Positions 1 through 8,271 of a stretch of 40,165 nt of DNA are shown here, one piece after another (position 1 is the stretch's first letter; the number at the start of each line of letters is the position of its first letter). Location: NCBI GenBank assembly GCA_021775555.1, contig JAJFHP010000066.1:1-40165 (forward strand), written 5' to 3'. Source of the stretch: Hyphomicrobiales bacterium. Lineage in GTDB: Bacteria > Pseudomonadota > Alphaproteobacteria > Rhizobiales > Methyloligellaceae. The translations under genes and the position numbers were made by a program. The notes under the pieces were generated by a model. The model made no database searches. It saw only the letters and a program-made list of their open reading frames with translations, and had not been told where the DNA came from.

Positions 1-102
1 GGCCTCAGCGACCGTGCCGAGCCCGCTGCCGAGCCCTGTAATGAGCGGCGCGGCCAGCAGCCCGGCAAGCAGCACACGGCGTGTAAGATTCAAATTCTGC
101 AT
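1..102 (-). CDS. N-terminus of an exported protein (partial, runs off the window)
   Basis: Only the first 34 codons are present. The minus-strand reading begins with ATG at 102, preceded by a good AGGAGA ribosome binding site about six bases upstream. The residues are MQNLNLTRRVLLAGLL followed by a hydrophobic, Ala/Gly/Leu-rich stretch and an AEA-type end, which is a signal peptide. The paired arginines before the hydrophobic core suggest a Tat-type signal, but only the RR pair is seen, so Sec export is equally possible. The mature protein lies outside the window and cannot be identified. It is divergent from the small secreted-protein gene at 317, so 103-316 probably carries both promoters. 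Confidence 0.6.
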   Translation of the reverse strand, partial: MQNLNLTRRVLLAGLLAAPLITGLGSGLGTVAEA

Positions 103-316
103 GGGGGTTCTCCTGTTCTCATCTGGACTGATTACGGTCCAAGGCGGTTTGCAGATGCAGCGGCATGATGGCTGCACTATGGCGGCAGGATTGCGGCACG
201 GTGGTGGCCTCGCTCGCAACACCCGGTGCGCGAAATTCAGTCTGAACCTTTTTCGACCTGACAACGACAAACAGATGCGACCGAAACTCGTCTGTTTTCA
301 ATTGCAGGAGAAAATC

Positions 317-682
317 ATGGCAAACCACAGTTCCATTTCACGCATTCTGGGTGCCGCAATCTTGTCGGTGAGTGCAACATTCTTACTGGCAGCCCCGGTC
401 CATGCGAACGTAAATACCGATATCCGGGAACCCGGGCAGGTGATCAGCGAAAAAGACACCCTCGTCCGCGTGAGTGCGAATTCCGCACGGCAACTTAGAA
501 ATCAAAGTGCGAGACGGATGCTGGTGCCGCAGCAGCAGACGACAGGCACTCAAAATGGAGCAGGCTCGCTGAGTAACGGGACAACCCAGCAACCGCTGCT
601 TGCTCCTGCTGGAGATGAAATGAAAAAAATCATCAAGAATTTGCCCAAACCGCATTGTGGCGGACCACAGGATATCTGCTAG
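317..682 (+). CDS. small secreted protein of unknown function
   Basis: A 121-residue protein. I chose the ATG at 317 because a CAGGAG ribosome binding site lies six bases upstream and a clean signal peptide follows at once (hydrophobic core about residues 10-27, cleavage after APVHA). The open frame extends upstream but without comparable start signals. The mature part is polar and rich in Gln, Asn, Arg and Thr, with no recognised domain; the C-terminus is KPHCGGPQDIC, giving two cysteines near the end that could form a disulfide. Probably periplasmic or extracellular. I do not recognise a family. Confidence 0.55.
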   Translation: MANHSSISRILGAAILSVSATFLLAAPVHANVNTDIREPGQVISEKDTLVRVSANSARQLRNQSARRMLVPQQQTTGTQNGAGSLSNGTTQQPLLAPAGDEMKKIIKNLPKPHCGGPQDIC

Positions 683-706
683 CGATAAACTCATTGAAAC
701 TGCCTT

Positions 707-736
707 GTGGCGGCAAATTTCGCGATTTGTCGCCAC
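707..736. repeat. 12-bp inverted repeat (hairpin) between the secreted-protein gene and uvrB
   Basis: Arms at 707-718 and 725-736 match at 11 of 12 positions (GTGGCGGCAAAT against GTGGCGACAAAT) around a six-base loop. The hairpin starts 25 bases after the stop codon at 682 and lies about 140 bases before the uvrB start. No T-run follows directly, so it is not a classical terminator. It may stabilise the upstream transcript or act as an operator. I found no GTTC-N7-GTTC LexA-type SOS box in this interval. Confidence 0.5.
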
Positions 737-874
737 GATCGATTCACGAAAAGCATTTTTGAATTTTATTCGCTATTGGCGCTTGGTGGATTTTTTCAAG
801 TTTCCGCGCCTCATGTCTGCCTTCTCTGCGTTCCCCCCTTCCCCTCGCCCCAATCTGACGCCATATTCCCATCC

Positions 875-3301
875 ATGGCCTATCAGGTTCCAAAATCATT
901 CGGCAGCCGCGCCGAGCCGCGCCCGGTCACGGGAGAGTCTCCCGCCATGCCCGGCGACAGGCCGACGGGTTTCAACGATGCCATGCAGCCGATGATTTCC
1001 CAGCACCCCATCGTGCGCTCGTTTGATGACCCGTCCGTGCTGCCCGCCTACACCCCGCATCGGCCCGAGCGTCCGGAGAAGAGCGAGGGCGGGATACCCT
1101 TCAGGATCGTTTCCGAGTTCGAGCCCAAGGGCGACCAGCCGGAGGCCATCAAGGAACTGGTGGCGGGTATCAGCGACCAGGAGCGCGACCAGGTGCTGCT
1201 TGGCGTCACCGGCTCGGGCAAGACCTTCACCATGGCCAAGGTGATCGAGGCGACCCAGCGCCCGGCGCTGATCCTGGCGCCGAACAAGACGCTTGCCGCC
1301 CAATTATACGGTGAGTTCAAGAACTTCTTCCCCGACAATGCGGTGGAATATTTCGTCTCCTACTATGACTATTACATGCCCGAAGCCTATGTGCCGCGCA
1401 CCGACACCTACATCGAAAAAGAAAGCTCGGTGAACGAGCAGATCGACCGCATGCGCCACGCGGCAACGCGCTCTCTGCTGGAGCGCGATGACGTGATCAT
1501 CGTAGCAAGCGTGTCCTGCATCTACGGCATCGGCTCGGTGGAAACCTACACCGCCATGACCTTCGCCCTGCAGGTGGGCGACACCATCTCCCAGCGGCAA
1601 CTTCTCGCCGACCTCGTGGCCCTGCAATACCGGCGTAACGACATGGCGTTTGAGCGCGGCAATTTCCGCGTGCGCGGCGACACCATTGAGCTGTTCCCGG
1701 CCCATCTGGAAGACCGCGCCTGGCGTATCTCGCTATTTGGCGATGAGATTGAATCCATTACCGAATTTGACCCGCTGACCGGTCAGAAGAGCGAACAGCT
1801 CAAGCTGGTCAAGGTCTACGCCAACTCGCACTATGTGATCCCCAAGCCGACCCAGCAACAGGCGCTCAAATCCATCAAGGCGGAGCTGAAGGAGCGGCTG
1901 GAAGAGATGAACAATGCCGGCCGCCTGCTGGAGGCGCAGCGGCTGGAGCAGCGCACCACGTTCGACCTTGAAATGATCGCCGCGACAGGCTCTTGCGCAG
2001 GGATTGAGAATTACTCGCGCTACCTGACAGGCCGCGCGCCGGGCGACCCGCCGCCAACGCTGTTTGAGTATCTGCCCGATGATACGCTGGTGTTTGCTGA
2101 CGAGAGCCATGTGACCGTGCCGCAGATCGGCGGCATGTTTCGTGGTGACTACAAGCGCAAGGCCACCCTTGCCGAATTTGGCTTCCGCCTCCCCTCCTGC
2201 ATCGACAACCGCCCGCTGCGCTTCGAGGAATGGGACGCCATGCGCCCGCAGTCCATGTTTGTCTCGGCGACGCCGGGGCCGTGGGAGCTGGAGCGCACCA
2301 GTGGCGTCTTCACCGAGCAGGTGATCCGCCCGACGGGCTTGACCGACCCGCCGGTTGAGGTGCGCCCCGCAGGGACGCAGGTCGATGACCTGCTGGACGA
2401 ATGCCACAAGATAGCAGCCCAAGGCTACCGGGCGCTCGTCACCACGCTGACCAAGCGCATGGCCGAAGACCTGACTGAGTATCTGCATGAGCAAGGCGTG
2501 CGCGTGCGCTACATGCATTCGGACATCGACACGCTGGAGCGCATCGAGATTATCCGGGATCTGCGGCTTGGTGCGTTTGACGTGCTGATCGGCATCAACC
2601 TGCTGCGCGAGGGACTGGACATTCCCGAATGCGCGCTGGTGGCCATTCTGGACGCTGACAAGGAAGGCTTCCTGCGCTCTGAAACCTCGCTCGTTCAGAC
2701 CATCGGCCGCGCCGCGCGCAATGTGGACGGCAAGGTGATCCTTTACGCCGACAAGATCACCGGCTCCATGGAACGGGCCATGGCCGAAACCGACCGGCGC
2801 CGCGAAAAGCAGACCGCCTATAACGAGGCCAACGGCATCACGCCGCAGAGTGTGAAGAAGAATATCGGCGACATTCTCCAGAGCGTTTACGAGCGCGACC
2901 ATGTGATCGTCGATGCGGGCGATGGCTTTGGCGAGGGCGAACAGATGCCCATCGGCCACAATATGGAAGCCGTCATCGAGGATATGGAGACCCGTATGCG
3001 TGCGGCGGCTGAAAACCTTGAATTCGAAGAGGCCGCCCGCTTGCGCGACGAGGTGCAGCGCCTGCGCGCCACCCAGCTTGCCGTGGCCGACGACCCCCTC
3101 GCCCGCCAACAGGCCATCGAGGACAGCGCGCGATCACGTAGCGCTAAATCAAGACCGCACAAACCGGGCCTGGACGAGATGACCGTGGGGCGGACCGAAG
3201 TCCCGCTCGGCGGGCCGAAACCCGACCAGCCCTACTCCTCCGGCGGCAAACCCGGCACCCGCACCACCAAGAGAAAGAGCAACAAGGTCAGAAGGACGTA
3301 A
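875..3301 (+). CDS. uvrB: UvrB, excinuclease ABC subunit B
   Basis: DNA helicase-like damage-verification subunit of nucleotide excision repair; it is loaded by UvrA and recruits UvrC (gene at 19167). From the ATG at 875 the protein has 808 residues. Visible motifs are Walker A GVTGSGKT near residue 110, the [11 protein letters not shown] beta-hairpin segment, the DESH motif (ADESHVT), helicase motifs VSATPGPWE and IGRAARN, and a C-terminal UVR helix pair ([13 protein letters not shown]). Compared with E. coli UvrB (673 residues) it has about 70 extra N-terminal residues and a basic tail ending [12 protein letters not shown]. The frame stays open upstream to 707, but that stretch overlaps a hairpin, so 875 is preferred. 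The exact tail sequence reappears in degraded form at 5343-5412. Confidence 0.96.
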   Translation: MAYQVPKSFGSRAEPRPVTGESPAMPGDRPTGFNDAMQPMISQHPIVRSFDDPSVLPAYTPHRPERPEKSEGGIPFRIVSEFEPKGDQPEAIKELVAGISDQERDQVLLGVTGSGKTFTMAKVIEATQRPALILAPNKTLAAQLYGEFKNFFPDNAVEYFVSYYDYYMPEAYVPRTDTYIEKESSVNEQIDRMRHAATRSLLERDDVIIVASVSCIYGIGSVETYTAMTFALQVGDTISQRQLLADLVALQYRRNDMAFERGNFRVRGDTIELFPAHLEDRAWRISLFGDEIESITEFDPLTGQKSEQLKLVKVYANSHYVIPKPTQQQALKSIKAELKERLEEMNNAGRLLEAQRLEQRTTFDLEMIAATGSCAGIENYSRYLTGRAPGDPPPTLFEYLPDDTLVFADESHVTVPQIGGMFRGDYKRKATLAEFGFRLPSCIDNRPLRFEEWDAMRPQSMFVSATPGPWELERTSGVFTEQVIRPTGLTDPPVEVRPAGTQVDDLLDECHKIAAQGYRALVTTLTKRMAEDLTEYLHEQGVRVRYMHSDIDTLERIEIIRDLRLGAFDVLIGINLLREGLDIPECALVAILDADKEGFLRSETSLVQTIGRAARNVDGKVILYADKITGSMERAMAETDRRREKQTAYNEANGITPQSVKKNIGDILQSVYERDHVIVDAGDGFGEGEQMPIGHNMEAVIEDMETRMRAAAENLEFEEAARLRDEVQRLRATQLAVADDPLARQQAIEDSARSRSAKSRPHKPGLDEMTVGRTEVPLGGPKPDQPYSSGGKPGTRTTKRKSNKVRRT

Positions 3302-3318
3302 TCTAGAGGATGCGCGAC

Positions 3319-5157
3319 TCACTCGTCATTGCACGCCCAAAGCCCGAACTGGGTCGGTTGACGGAGAAATTCGATACGCTCCTGTATTTGTTCGGCCACC
3401 GGCTGTCCCTTGCGCCTCTGCTCTCCGGCGAATGACTGCAGTCTTTCCAGAACTTCAGCACATGTCTGGCCAGCTTTCCTGAGCAAGCGCAGATGGGCAT
3501 TGAGAAAAAACTGATTCCTTGAAACCTTCTCAAACACACGCCCTTGCATTGAGCCGTCATCCACCAGATTTGCAAATGCGTGATCGCTCACCTGCGCCGA
3601 CACCCGATCCGGCTGTCGCAAGACCAGTCTGATGGCGTGTTCGCGCACAGTCCCTTCGCCGAGCCTCAGCAATTTCCCCAGTAAGGCCGGCCCGGCTTCA
3701 CCGCATCGCGCCACAGCCTCATCCGCCAAGGCATACAACATCGGTGAAGTACGGCTAATGGTCCAGCCAAATGCCAATTTGCCATTGTGATAAAGGATGC
3801 CACCGGTGTCTGGAACTTGATCGACGTTCTTGCAAAACCAATCTGGTTGCTCCTTTGCGATCAGCTTTATGAATGCTGCTTTCGACTCTCGCGGATGCCA
3901 GACAGCAGACAACGCCTTGAACATGAGGTCTGCGTACGTCGTGCGAAAAGTCGCGTCGCGTCGTATCCTTTCAATAATGCTGGATGGATCGACAACATAT
4001 TCCAAGGAGCCATCGATTGCGGCTGGCACGGCCAGCGCAGCGGAAGGACGGGAGTCAGCCAGCAGCGCGATCAGTGATCCTTCCAATCTGCCTCGCTTGA
4101 GCTGGCTGAAATGCACTACCAGGTCGACAAGCGTGTCATCTGATACCGAAGGGCCGAGCAGGGTATCTTTTAGAGGTGGCAGATGCGTTGAGACATCATC
4201 GACATCATAATCTAGGCTTTTGAGAATCCTGATCGCGTCCGATGGTGACGGTGCTTCAAGATTTCGCGGCGCGGGCTTTATTATTTTTCTATCTGTTGCA
4301 CCAAACACGTCAGAGAACACCCATTTCATGTTCCACTGGTGCGGCCGCCGCGATCCACCGCCGGTCATAAGACGCCATAATCCGCAACCTGTGTCCCCTC
4401 CCGGCATAATCCAGATTACGTTAGCAGGCCTGTTCCAACACCCAATCAGTGGCCCGAGATGACTCGGCGCAACGTAGCGGCGTTCATAGGCAAGCACGGA
4501 TGTTTCGCCGCTCTGCCGCTCCTGCACCTCCATTGCCGTGTATTTGATAACCGGCCCCGGAGGGGTCTCACCTGAATATTTTGGCTGGATATAGCGTGCG
4601 CGCTTCTTGGCCTGGACGCCGAGAGACTCATGCACGACGAATATGCCCTCGACCGGAATTTCTGTCCCTTCGATCTCCGGGCAAAAACCCTTACTGCTCA
4701 GGGACTGTCGCGAAGTCATGTGGGCCACGCGCAATCGATCCTGGGGACACGCCCCTGGCACTGACCACCCGACGCGATAGCGGATGGCTGGAAAGCCCGA
4801 CCATCGGCTGCGCCTTGGCGGTGGAAGTATAACTTCCTCCAGTTCCCCGGAGAGCAGCATTTCATGGCACTGCTTTTCACACTTGGCGGAGTTTCCGACG
4901 AGTATCAATCTTGCCGGTAACGGTACAGTTTTGTGAACGACCGGCTCAGTCGGCAGATTGTGTGCATATTTAATGCGCTCCAAGGCCCGCATGGTGTCAA
5001 ACGCGAGCGCCACAATCGCTACTGCAAGACCGATCACGAATAGCCGTTTGTAACGGCGCCACAAATTATACTTGACGCATGCCCATATCACGATGACCGC
5101 CAAAACGGCTGTCAAAATAAACGGGTGAAAAATAAATGGAAAAATAATAATATACAT
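3319..5157 (-). CDS. membrane-anchored protein of unknown function (612 aa)
   Basis: The start is the ATG at 5157, with GGAG six bases upstream; an upstream TTG at 5172 overlaps that site and is unlikely. The N-terminus has two hydrophobic segments (about residues 2-23 and 38-57) separated by a short basic loop (KYNLWRRYKR). After this comes a large soluble part with an early CEKQC pair, a central part rich in Gly/Trp/Arg, and a C-terminal third that looks alpha-helical and possibly repeat-like (LLGKLLRLGEGTVREHAIRL). I recognise no catalytic motif and no family. It is convergent with uvrB, only 17 bases away. The 5' part and upstream region are clearly richer in A+T than uvrB. Together with the second uvrB tail on the far side, this suggests acquired DNA. 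Confidence 0.75.
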   Translation of the reverse strand: MYIIIFPFIFHPFILTAVLAVIVIWACVKYNLWRRYKRLFVIGLAVAIVALAFDTMRALERIKYAHNLPTEPVVHKTVPLPARLILVGNSAKCEKQCHEMLLSGELEEVILPPPRRSRWSGFPAIRYRVGWSVPGACPQDRLRVAHMTSRQSLSSKGFCPEIEGTEIPVEGIFVVHESLGVQAKKRARYIQPKYSGETPPGPVIKYTAMEVQERQSGETSVLAYERRYVAPSHLGPLIGCWNRPANVIWIMPGGDTGCGLWRLMTGGGSRRPHQWNMKWVFSDVFGATDRKIIKPAPRNLEAPSPSDAIRILKSLDYDVDDVSTHLPPLKDTLLGPSVSDDTLVDLVVHFSQLKRGRLEGSLIALLADSRPSAALAVPAAIDGSLEYVVDPSSIIERIRRDATFRTTYADLMFKALSAVWHPRESKAAFIKLIAKEQPDWFCKNVDQVPDTGGILYHNGKLAFGWTISRTSPMLYALADEAVARCGEAGPALLGKLLRLGEGTVREHAIRLVLRQPDRVSAQVSDHAFANLVDDGSMQGRVFEKVSRNQFFLNAHLRLLRKAGQTCAEVLERLQSFAGEQRRKGQPVAEQIQERIEFLRQPTQFGLWACNDE

Positions 5158-5342
5158 ACATTTCTCCAACAAATATTAGAATAAATAGCAGCGACATTCG
5201 AAATAACAATTGATGGTGATGAAATGACTTATCGTATGTTTAATGGCTCATAAATATCCTGCGGATACATAAAAGCTTTCAGCTTGACCTTTGTCGATCC
5301 CACCTAATGTCTCCAGCCCAAGCATTGTCAGTCAGCGCCACT
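5158..5342. other. A+T-rich intergenic stretch upstream of the 612-aa gene
   Basis: No gene is visible here. The first half, just upstream of the ATG at 5157, is strikingly A+T-rich and likely holds the promoter of the minus-strand membrane protein. I could not pick a convincing -35/-10 pair. The interval runs directly into the degraded uvrB tail copy at 5343. Confidence 0.4.
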
Positions 5343-5412
5343 CCTACTCGACGGGCGGCAAGCCCTGCACCCGCACCACCAAGAAAAAGAGCAACAAGGT
5401 CCGGCGGACCTA
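5343..5412 (+). pseudogene. remnant of a uvrB 3' end (22 codons plus stop)
   Basis: Read in one frame, this segment encodes YSTGGKPCTRTTKKKSNKVR, then RT and a TAG stop. The last codons of uvrB (3232-3301) encode [20 protein letters not shown], then RT and TAA. The match covers about 70 bases. Many differences are silent (for example CGG CGG against AGA AGG), so the reading frame was conserved while the DNA diverged. The similarity stops abruptly upstream. This is best explained as the tail of a former or related uvrB left behind when the 3302-5342 segment was inserted or when uvrB was replaced by a homologous copy. It has no start codon or ribosome binding site of its own. Confidence 0.8.
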
Positions 5413-5417
5413 GGTTC

Positions 5418-5523
5418 TCAACTGTCATTGTCTGACTTGAGCGGACAATCCAGTAACCATCCCGTCTACTCAAGAGACAGTTGAAATTCCGCATGGATTA
5501 CCGGGTCAAGCCAGGTAATGACG
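5418..5523. repeat. pair of inverted 30-bp palindromic elements (REP/BIME-like)
   Basis: Two related units of about 30 bp, 5423-5452 and 5494-5523, face each other; reversed, the second matches the first at roughly two thirds of positions. Each is itself an imperfect hairpin (ATTGTCTG with CGGACAAT; ATTACC with GGTAAT). The type, with TCATT near one end and AATCC near the other, is common between alphaproteobacterial genes. Overlapping them is a separate perfect 9-bp inverted repeat, TCAACTGTC at 5418-5426 and GACAGTTGA at 5476-5484. They begin six bases after the uvrB-tail remnant stop codon. Confidence 0.6.
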
Positions 5524-5547
5524 ATAAAATGGATGGTTATACCCTGA

Positions 5548-5703
5548 TTACACCATCAGCGGCTTGTAGCGCTCACACTTGCCTGTTTCGTTCGACCAGA
5601 CTGTACCATCCGGACAGGCGGCGGGGCAGGTCTCTTGCGCCACAACGGGATCGACAGCTGAAACCTTCAGCAAAAAAGCGAGAGTGAGGATGGTTAGGCG
5701 CAT
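5548..5703 (-). CDS. small Cys-rich secreted peptide (51 aa)
   Basis: From ATG at 5703 the product has a signal peptide (MRLTILTLAFLLKVSA, cleavage near VVAQ) and a short mature part with cysteines in CPAAC and GKC, three in all, enough for at most one internal disulfide. It contains the PDGTVWS turn seen in many small secreted alphaproteobacterial peptides, but I cannot name a family. No good ribosome binding site precedes the ATG, so the gene call rests on the signal peptide and cysteine pattern. It is divergent from the gene at 5784. Confidence 0.45.
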   Translation of the reverse strand: MRLTILTLAFLLKVSAVDPVVAQETCPAACPDGTVWSNETGKCERYKPLMV

Positions 5704-5783
5704 GAGGAGAGTATGGCCATGTTTGCAAAAAACGGCAATTACATACTCTTGACTCCATACCAGTTTCCCGGGAATCAAATGGC

Positions 5784-6095
5784 GTGTCCATCCGCCCGCC
5801 ACAGGCCCTCGCGCCCAAGCCAAACCGCGACAGCCCGCTGAATGCAGCGCTTGAGCATGAGATCCTCGCCGAGAAGGCGGGCACCTATGCACGGTTGCTG
5901 GCCCAGCTTGAGAAGGCGTTGGAGATATTGGCCGCAGTAGACAGCGCCGAAGCCCTCTCCGCCGCCGGGCAGGCCCTCTGGTACGTGATGATCCAGCGGG
6001 ACCTGTGCGGCTTTCACCGCCATGACCTGTTCTACAAGGAACTCAATATCCCACCAGCCGTGCGGCTGCGGATGGGGCTGGTGCGATCAACCTAA
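5784..6095 (+). CDS. DUF6665-like small cytoplasmic protein
   Basis: A 103-residue protein without signal peptide or membrane segment. It starts MSIRPPQALAPKP and then reads as alpha-helices (EHEILAEKAGTYARLLAQLE), ending with a conserved-looking block, VMIQRDLCGFHRHD and ELNIPPAVRLRMG. This pattern (an RPP start, an EIxAEKA helix and a QRxLCG motif) fits what I recall of DUF6665, whose function is unknown. The family name is from memory and not checked. The start at 5784 is an ATG with no strong ribosome binding site. A palindromic element follows the stop codon. Confidence 0.65.
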   Translation: MSIRPPQALAPKPNRDSPLNAALEHEILAEKAGTYARLLAQLEKALEILAAVDSAEALSAAGQALWYVMIQRDLCGFHRHDLFYKELNIPPAVRLRMGLVRST

Positions 6096-6114
6096 ATCCT
6101 AACGCCAGTAGGTC

Positions 6115-6140
6115 GTCACCCCGGCTTTCGCCGGAATGAC
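6115..6140. repeat. palindromic intergenic element between convergent genes
   Basis: GTCACCCCGGC at 6115-6125 and GCCGGAATGAC at 6130-6140 pair at 9 of 11 positions around a four-base loop. It is the same general type as the elements at 5423 and 5494, lies between two convergent genes (ends at 6095 and 6172), and may act as a bidirectional transcription or RNA-processing barrier. Confidence 0.5.
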
Positions 6141-6171
6141 AGTGTGTGACCAGAAATGACGGGGCGAAGGC

Positions 6172-6435
6172 CTATTTCCCCATCATCGACTTGATGACAC
6201 CAACGATGACCATGAGAACTGCACCGCCGACCGCGCCGCCGGCAATCTGTCCCACGATGCCTTCAATCGCTGACCCGGCGACCGAGCCGATCAACTGACC
6301 GCCTATACCGCCTCCAAGCACACCGGCAATGGCATTGCCGACCGTACCAAGAGAATATTTTTTCAACATCGCCCCTGCAGCCGTGCCGCCGACCGCGCCG
6401 GAAACGAGCTGAATTAATAGACTGGTAATATCCAT
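6172..6435 (-). CDS. glycine-zipper membrane protein (87 aa)
   Basis: The start at 6435 is supported by AGGAGAGG nine bases upstream. The protein opens MDITSLLIQLVSGAVGG and is made almost entirely of Gly/Ala/Ile/Val helices with GxxxG spacing (AGVLGGGIGGQLIG, AGGAVGGAVLMVIVG), typical of glycine-zipper proteins that pack tightly in membranes. It ends KSMMGK. There is no lipobox and no classical cleavable signal. The role is unknown; small glycine-zipper proteins are often envelope or stress-related. It is divergent from rlpA, with 279 bases between the two starts. Confidence 0.7.
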   Translation of the reverse strand: MDITSLLIQLVSGAVGGTAAGAMLKKYSLGTVGNAIAGVLGGGIGGQLIGSVAGSAIEGIVGQIAGGAVGGAVLMVIVGVIKSMMGK

Positions 6436-6714
6436 CCGGGTAATCCTCTCCTGTTGCCCGCGCTGCCAAGCATGGCAAGCCTCCAGCGCCCATGGCCTCG
6501 ACTTTAGCATTATGCGCCATGGTGAACAGCCATGTGACAAGTTTCACAAAATCATCTTGCTATGAACGCACAAGGATCACGATTCCGCCTTTTTAATCCG
6601 TAACTTCCCGCATCGCACAAAAAACGGGCCGCGTGGCGTGTCCGGTTTGTGCGCATCGGGCAAACGCCCGCACATTCCTCCCAAACAGACGAATCAATCA
6701 AGGAGACATCCCGC

Positions 6715-7143
6715 ATGACAATCGTGCGTCCACTATTGACGACTCTAGGTCTGATCGCCTCTCTCGCCTTTTCAGCGTCACCTGGTCTGGCGAACACGCA
6801 AACCGGCATCGCCTCCTGGTATCAGATGGGCAAGATCACAGCCAATGGAGAGGCTTACAACCCGGACGGGCTCACTGCCGCCCACCGAACCCTGCCGTTT
6901 GGCACCATGGTCCAGGTCAAAAACCTGGCCAATGGCCGTACGGTGCGTCTGCGCATCAATGACCGCGGCCCGTTTGTCGGCAATCGTATTCTCGATGTCA
7001 GCCGCGGCGGCGCTCGCCGGCTCGGCTTGATGGGCCCCGGCACAGCCCCTGTAAAGGTCACGCAGCTCGGCCGGGGCACATTCAGGGCCCGGGCTTATGG
7101 CGTTGATTCCGGCTTCGCCTGCGTCTTTGACGGCTGCATCTAG
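6715..7143 (+). CDS. rlpA: RlpA-like septal-ring / murein hydrolase family protein
   Basis: A 142-residue exported protein with a signal peptide (core about residues 7-22, cleavage after GLA) and one double-psi beta-barrel domain. Family motifs are GIASWY, TAAHRTLPFGT and RINDRGPFVGNRILDVS; the His in TAAHR and Asp in INDRG are the residues linked to lytic transglycosylase activity in RlpA proteins. It has no lipobox and no SPOR domain, so it is a minimal RlpA-like protein rather than the full E. coli-type lipoprotein. AAGGAG lies about ten bases before the ATG. A small hairpin (TGTGC/GCACA around GGGC/GCCC, 6648-6674) is in the presumed leader. Confidence 0.85.
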   Translation: MTIVRPLLTTLGLIASLAFSASPGLANTQTGIASWYQMGKITANGEAYNPDGLTAAHRTLPFGTMVQVKNLANGRTVRLRINDRGPFVGNRILDVSRGGARRLGLMGPGTAPVKVTQLGRGTFRARAYGVDSGFACVFDGCI

Positions 7144-7254
7144 ACACTCCCCTGACAGCTCACAAAATGTTGAGCGTCATATAAATTCCACTCGTCCTCC
7201 CGGCGAACTAGGTTCGTGCGCATTCGGATCTCTTCGTTGGGAGGACAAACCCTC

Positions 7255-7656
7255 ATGGACCATTCACTCTCCACTGAACTGCGTTACCTGATTTACTGCG
7301 GCTTTCTCATGCTCTTTCTTTGGGTGCCTTATATTCTGGCGGAGCTCAAAGTGACCGGCATTCTCAAAGCCCTCGGTTACCCTGATGAACGCAGCCTGCC
7401 GGTCTGGGGCCGCAGGCTCAAACGCGCCCATTACAACCTGGTTGAAAACATGGTACCGTTCGCCATCGTCGTCGGCGCAGGTGAATTTCTGAATATTCAC
7501 ACAGCAACGACAGCCACATGTGCCGCTGTATTCTTCTGGGCCCGCGTGGCGCACCCCATCGCACAAGTGACCCGCATCTGGGGTACACGCTCGCTCGCAT
7601 TTGGCGCAGGAGTGACTGCAACGCTTGTTTATCTCTATGCAGTTTTGACCGGTTAG
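7255..7656 (+). CDS. MAPEG-family membrane protein
   Basis: A 133-residue integral membrane protein with about four hydrophobic segments (near residues 8-26, 57-75, 82-100 and 112-130). It has the MAPEG pattern: a first-loop basic region (GRRLKRAHYNLVENM, with the RAxxNxxE motif) and a third-helix ARVAHPIAQ. Eukaryotic members are glutathione-dependent microsomal enzymes; the bacterial role is usually unknown. The ATG at 7255 follows GGGAGGA. An open frame to 7216 exists but has no comparable start signal. Confidence 0.85.
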   Translation: MDHSLSTELRYLIYCGFLMLFLWVPYILAELKVTGILKALGYPDERSLPVWGRRLKRAHYNLVENMVPFAIVVGAGEFLNIHTATTATCAAVFFWARVAHPIAQVTRIWGTRSLAFGAGVTATLVYLYAVLTG

Positions 7657-7835
7657 CGGGTATTCCAGTGCCGGTTAAGGCATAAAAAACCATATCTAAA
7701 ATAATTTCGACGGAAACCTTGTTCATCCTGCGTTCAAGTTCCATCTGGTACTTACACTATTATCAAGGAATCAGAACGGGTCCGGTACTGCCTGAAGCAG
7801 AAATTGCCGGAACGACCAAAGGAGGGAGCGCCCCC

Positions 7836-8234
7836 ATGCTCACCACGAACACGCTCAAGGGAATTGCCGTTGCTACCGCACTTTCCATCGGAGCCCTGAC
7901 GCTTGCAACACCGGCTGAAGCGGGCCGTAAAGGCCGTAATATCGCCCTCGGTGCGGTGATTGGACTTGGCGCCGCCGCGATTATCGCGGGCTCTCACCGC
8001 CGAGACCATTATTACGACCGTGGCTATGCACCCCGATATTATGCACCGCCGCGCCGGTCTTACTATTATGCGCCTCCGCCAGTGACATATGTTCCGGCAC
8101 CCGCCTATGCCGCTTATGGACCCGCGCCATGGACCCCGGCCTGGTACAATTATTGCTCGCACAAATACCGCTCGTTCGACCCCAGAAGCGGTACGTTCCA
8201 GCCCTATTACGGGCGGCGGCGTCTCTGCAGATAA
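7836..8234 (+). CDS. BA14K-family secreted protein
   Basis: A 132-residue protein. The start at 7836 follows a strong AAAGGAGGG. Residues 1-29 form a signal peptide (cleavage after TPAEA), followed by a Gly/Ala hydrophobic patch (IALGAVIGLGAAAIIAG), a Tyr/Pro/Arg-rich low-complexity middle and the C-terminal BA14K signature YCSHKYRSFDPRSGTFQPYY ending RRRLC. The paired cysteines flanking the YRSFDP motif are the family hallmark (Brucella 14-kDa immunoreactive protein). Members are mostly from Hyphomicrobiales, which supports the taxonomic guess. The first hydrophobic patch after the signal may anchor it in the envelope. Confidence 0.85.
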   Translation: MLTTNTLKGIAVATALSIGALTLATPAEAGRKGRNIALGAVIGLGAAAIIAGSHRRDHYYDRGYAPRYYAPPRRSYYYAPPPVTYVPAPAYAAYGPAPWTPAWYNYCSHKYRSFDPRSGTFQPYYGRRRLCR

Positions 8235-8271
8235 CACCCCCCCTCCTCAGGGCGCGAGACTGGCAGACGGA

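Noticed and set aside
1733-3109. A 458-codon open frame on the minus strand inside uvrB
   Set aside because: It is the antisense shadow of a GC-rich coding gene; uvrB motifs on the plus strand are complete and the antisense protein has no recognisable domain or ribosome binding site.
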